A stretch of DNA of 32,256 nucleotides from an uncultured Bacillota bacterium (lineage in GTDB: Bacteria; Bacillota; Clostridia; Oscillospirales; Oscillospiraceae). Both the position numbers and the translations under genes were made by a program. The notes below the pieces were generated by a model. That model was not told where the DNA came from and ran no database searches. It saw only the letters and a list, made by a program, of their open reading frames with translations. Positions 30,987-32,256 of this stretch are shown here, piece by piece. Position 1 is the stretch's first letter, and each line of letters opens with the position of its first letter. Location: positions 1 through 32,256 of the forward strand of contig CANSXE010000019.1 of NCBI GenBank assembly GCA_947650875.1, written 5' to 3'.

Positions 30987-31841
30987 GTGGAAATTCTGGC
31001 CCACGCCAAATTGAATCTGACCCTGGACGTGCTGGGCAAGCGCCCCGACGGCTACCACGACCTGCGGATGATTATGCAGTCGGTGGAGCTGGCCGACACA
31101 CTCACGCTGACCCGCAACGACACCGGGGAGCTGCGGGTCAGCACCAATCTGCATTTCCTGCCCAACAACGAGAAGAATCTGGCCGCCCAGGCCGCCCTGT
31201 GCTGGTGGGAGCGTGAAAACGCTGTCCCCTGTGGGCTGGATATCAACATTGAGAAGCATATCCCGGTCTGCGCCGGACTGGCGGGCGGGAGCAGCGACGC
31301 CGCCGCCGTCCTCCGGGCGCTGAACCAGATGGAGGATGTCCGCCTGTCTCCGGAGAGGGTGGCCGGGATCGGGGCGCGGGTGGGCTCCGACGTGCCCTAC
31401 TGCGTCATGGGCGGCACCGCCTTGGCTGAGGGACGGGGGGAGGTCCTCACCCCTCTGCCCCCCCTGCCCAAGTGCTGGGTGGTGCTGTGCAAGCCGGAGT
31501 TCTCCATCTCCACCCCCGCCCTCTTTGCCAAGATCGACAGCGTCCGCCTGCGCTGCCGGCCTGACACCCAGGGGGCCATCGCCGCCCTGGAGAGGGGGGA
31601 CCTGGCCGGGGTCGCCCGGCGGATGTATAACGTCTTTGAAGACGCCCTGCCCGAGCGCCAGCGGACCCGGGTGAACGATATCAAAAACGCCCTCATCCAG
31701 TGCGGTGCCCTGGGGGCCAGCATGAGCGGCACCGGTCCCACCGCTTTCGGACTCTTCGACAGCGAGGTCCTGGCTCGTGAGGCCTGGGAGCGCCTGTCCG
31801 ACTTCGGTGGCGAGGTGTTTTTAACGCAGACGGTATCGTGA
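30987..31841 (+). CDS. ispE: 4-diphosphocytidyl-2-C-methyl-D-erythritol kinase
   Basis: GHMP kinase of the MEP isoprenoid pathway, phosphorylating CDP-ME. 284 residues. Motif 1 AKLNLTLDVLGKRPDGYHDL (7-26), the ATP loop PVCAGLAGGSSDAAA (93-107), and the C-terminal motif GASMSGTGPTAFGLF. The GTG at 30987 follows GGGGGGAGCCGTT. Last gene of the plus operon, 36 bp after DUF1015. Confidence 0.97.
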   Translation: MEILAHAKLNLTLDVLGKRPDGYHDLRMIMQSVELADTLTLTRNDTGELRVSTNLHFLPNNEKNLAAQAALCWWERENAVPCGLDINIEKHIPVCAGLAGGSSDAAAVLRALNQMEDVRLSPERVAGIGARVGSDVPYCVMGGTALAEGRGEVLTPLPPLPKCWVVLCKPEFSISTPALFAKIDSVRLRCRPDTQGAIAALERGDLAGVARRMYNVFEDALPERQRTRVNDIKNALIQCGALGASMSGTGPTAFGLFDSEVLAREAWERLSDFGGEVFLTQTVS

Positions 31842-31845
31842 CAAA

Positions 31846-31876
31846 GACACCCTGGAGCTTACTGCTCCAGGGTGTC
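31846..31876. terminator. Bidirectional terminator between ispE and glnS
   Basis: A perfect 13-bp stem (GACACCCTGGAGC with its complement) and a 5-base loop, with CCTTTTCATT after it on the plus strand and CTTTGT on the minus strand. It stands 5 bp after ispE and 16 bp before the glnS stop. Confidence 0.9.
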
Positions 31877-31891
31877 CTTTTCATTATGCTT

Positions 31892-32256
31892 TTATTTTCC
31901 CGGTTTAAACCCGTCCTTCAGGCTGACAGCCCGGTTGAAGACCAGGGCGCCCGGCTTGGAGTCCTTACTGTCGGCGCAGAAGTAACCCAGACGCAGGAAC
32001 TGGAACCGGTCGGCCGGCTGGGCAGAAGCCAGGGAGGTCTCCAGCTTGCAGCCAGTGAGGACCTCCAGAGAGCCGGGGTTCAGGCACTCCAGAAAATCCT
32101 TGTCCCCGCCGTCGGGGTTCTCGTCGGCAAAGAGGTTGTCATACAGCCGCACCTGGGCGTCCACGGCGGTGGCGGCGTCCACCCAGTGGATGGTGGCCCC
32201 CTTCACCTTCCGGCCGTCGGCGGGGTCGCCCCCCCGGCTGTCCGGGTCGTACTCGG
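31892..32256 (-). CDS. glnS: Glutaminyl-tRNA synthetase, C-terminal fragment
   Basis: The final 121 codons; the gene runs off the right end. Recognised by EYDPDSRGGDP, KGATIHWVDAATAVDAQVRL, YDNLFADENPDGG, and the ending FQFLRLGYFCADSKDSKPG, NRAVSLKDG: the C-terminal beta-barrel anticodon-binding domains of GlnRS. Charges tRNA-Gln with glutamine. Such a direct GlnRS in a Clostridial genome, instead of the amidotransferase route, is common in this group. Confidence 0.95.
   Translation of the reverse strand, partial: EYDPDSRGGDPADGRKVKGATIHWVDAATAVDAQVRLYDNLFADENPDGGDKDFLECLNPGSLEVLTGCKLETSLASAQPADRFQFLRLGYFCADSKDSKPGALVFNRAVSLKDGFKPGK

Overview
The window is chromosomal DNA from a GC-rich, low-copy-repeat Firmicute. 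The gene set (CIRCE-controlled groESL, WalRK with YycH/YycI-like partners, one-piece tmRNA, SmpB, ThrH, DUF1015, GlnRS) and the protein style fit a gut Clostridium-class bacterium of the Oscillospiraceae type (Flavonifractor or Lawsonibacter relatives). The genus is an inference from sequence style, not a database result.

Left flank (1-12.4 kb, almost all minus strand): groEL (cut by the window edge) and groES lie behind a CIRCE operator and a clear sigma-A promoter. Upstream of them is a run of minus-strand genes: a GIY-YIG/DUF4357 protein, a diacylglycerol-kinase-family lipid kinase, a THUMP-type rRNA methyltransferase, an ankyrin-repeat protein, glutamate racemase (murI), and the cell-wall operon NUDIX hydrolase-walR-walK-yycH-yycI.

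Middle (12.57-25.72 kb): a 13.1-kb integrated element sits exactly at the 3' end of the tmRNA gene ssrA. It is bounded by 61-bp att repeats (3 mismatches). Just inside each end is a paired AAGGGAAAA direct repeat that looks like integrase arm sites. It encodes a tyrosine integrase, an XRE repressor with an operator inside its promoter spacer, small HTH/excisionase proteins, a replication module (DUF6291-like protein, DnaB-like helicase), a PDDEXK/Hjc-like nuclease, a small-terminase-like HTH protein, a minor capsid protein, a tail tape measure protein, several small unknown proteins, a RecA-like ATPase, and an HNH-like protein. It has no recognisable large terminase, portal, major capsid, protease or lysis gene. 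A compact regulatory cassette (14.3-15.8 kb) interrupts the minus-strand operon. It holds a protein with two ribbon-helix-helix (RHH) domains, a small RHH gene hidden in another frame, a gene frameshifted at a G6 tract, and promoters surrounded by a 13-bp repeat. The element is either a reduced prophage or a phage satellite. The intact, overlapping genes favour a maintained element, but this is not proven.

Right flank (25.7-32.3 kb): ssrA, a cyclophilin and smpB are on the minus strand, so the tmRNA and its protein partner are neighbours. Divergently transcribed is a plus-strand operon: Lrp/AsnC regulator, class I aminotransferase, thrH, DUF1015 and ispE. It ends at a strong bidirectional terminator facing the 3' end of glnS.
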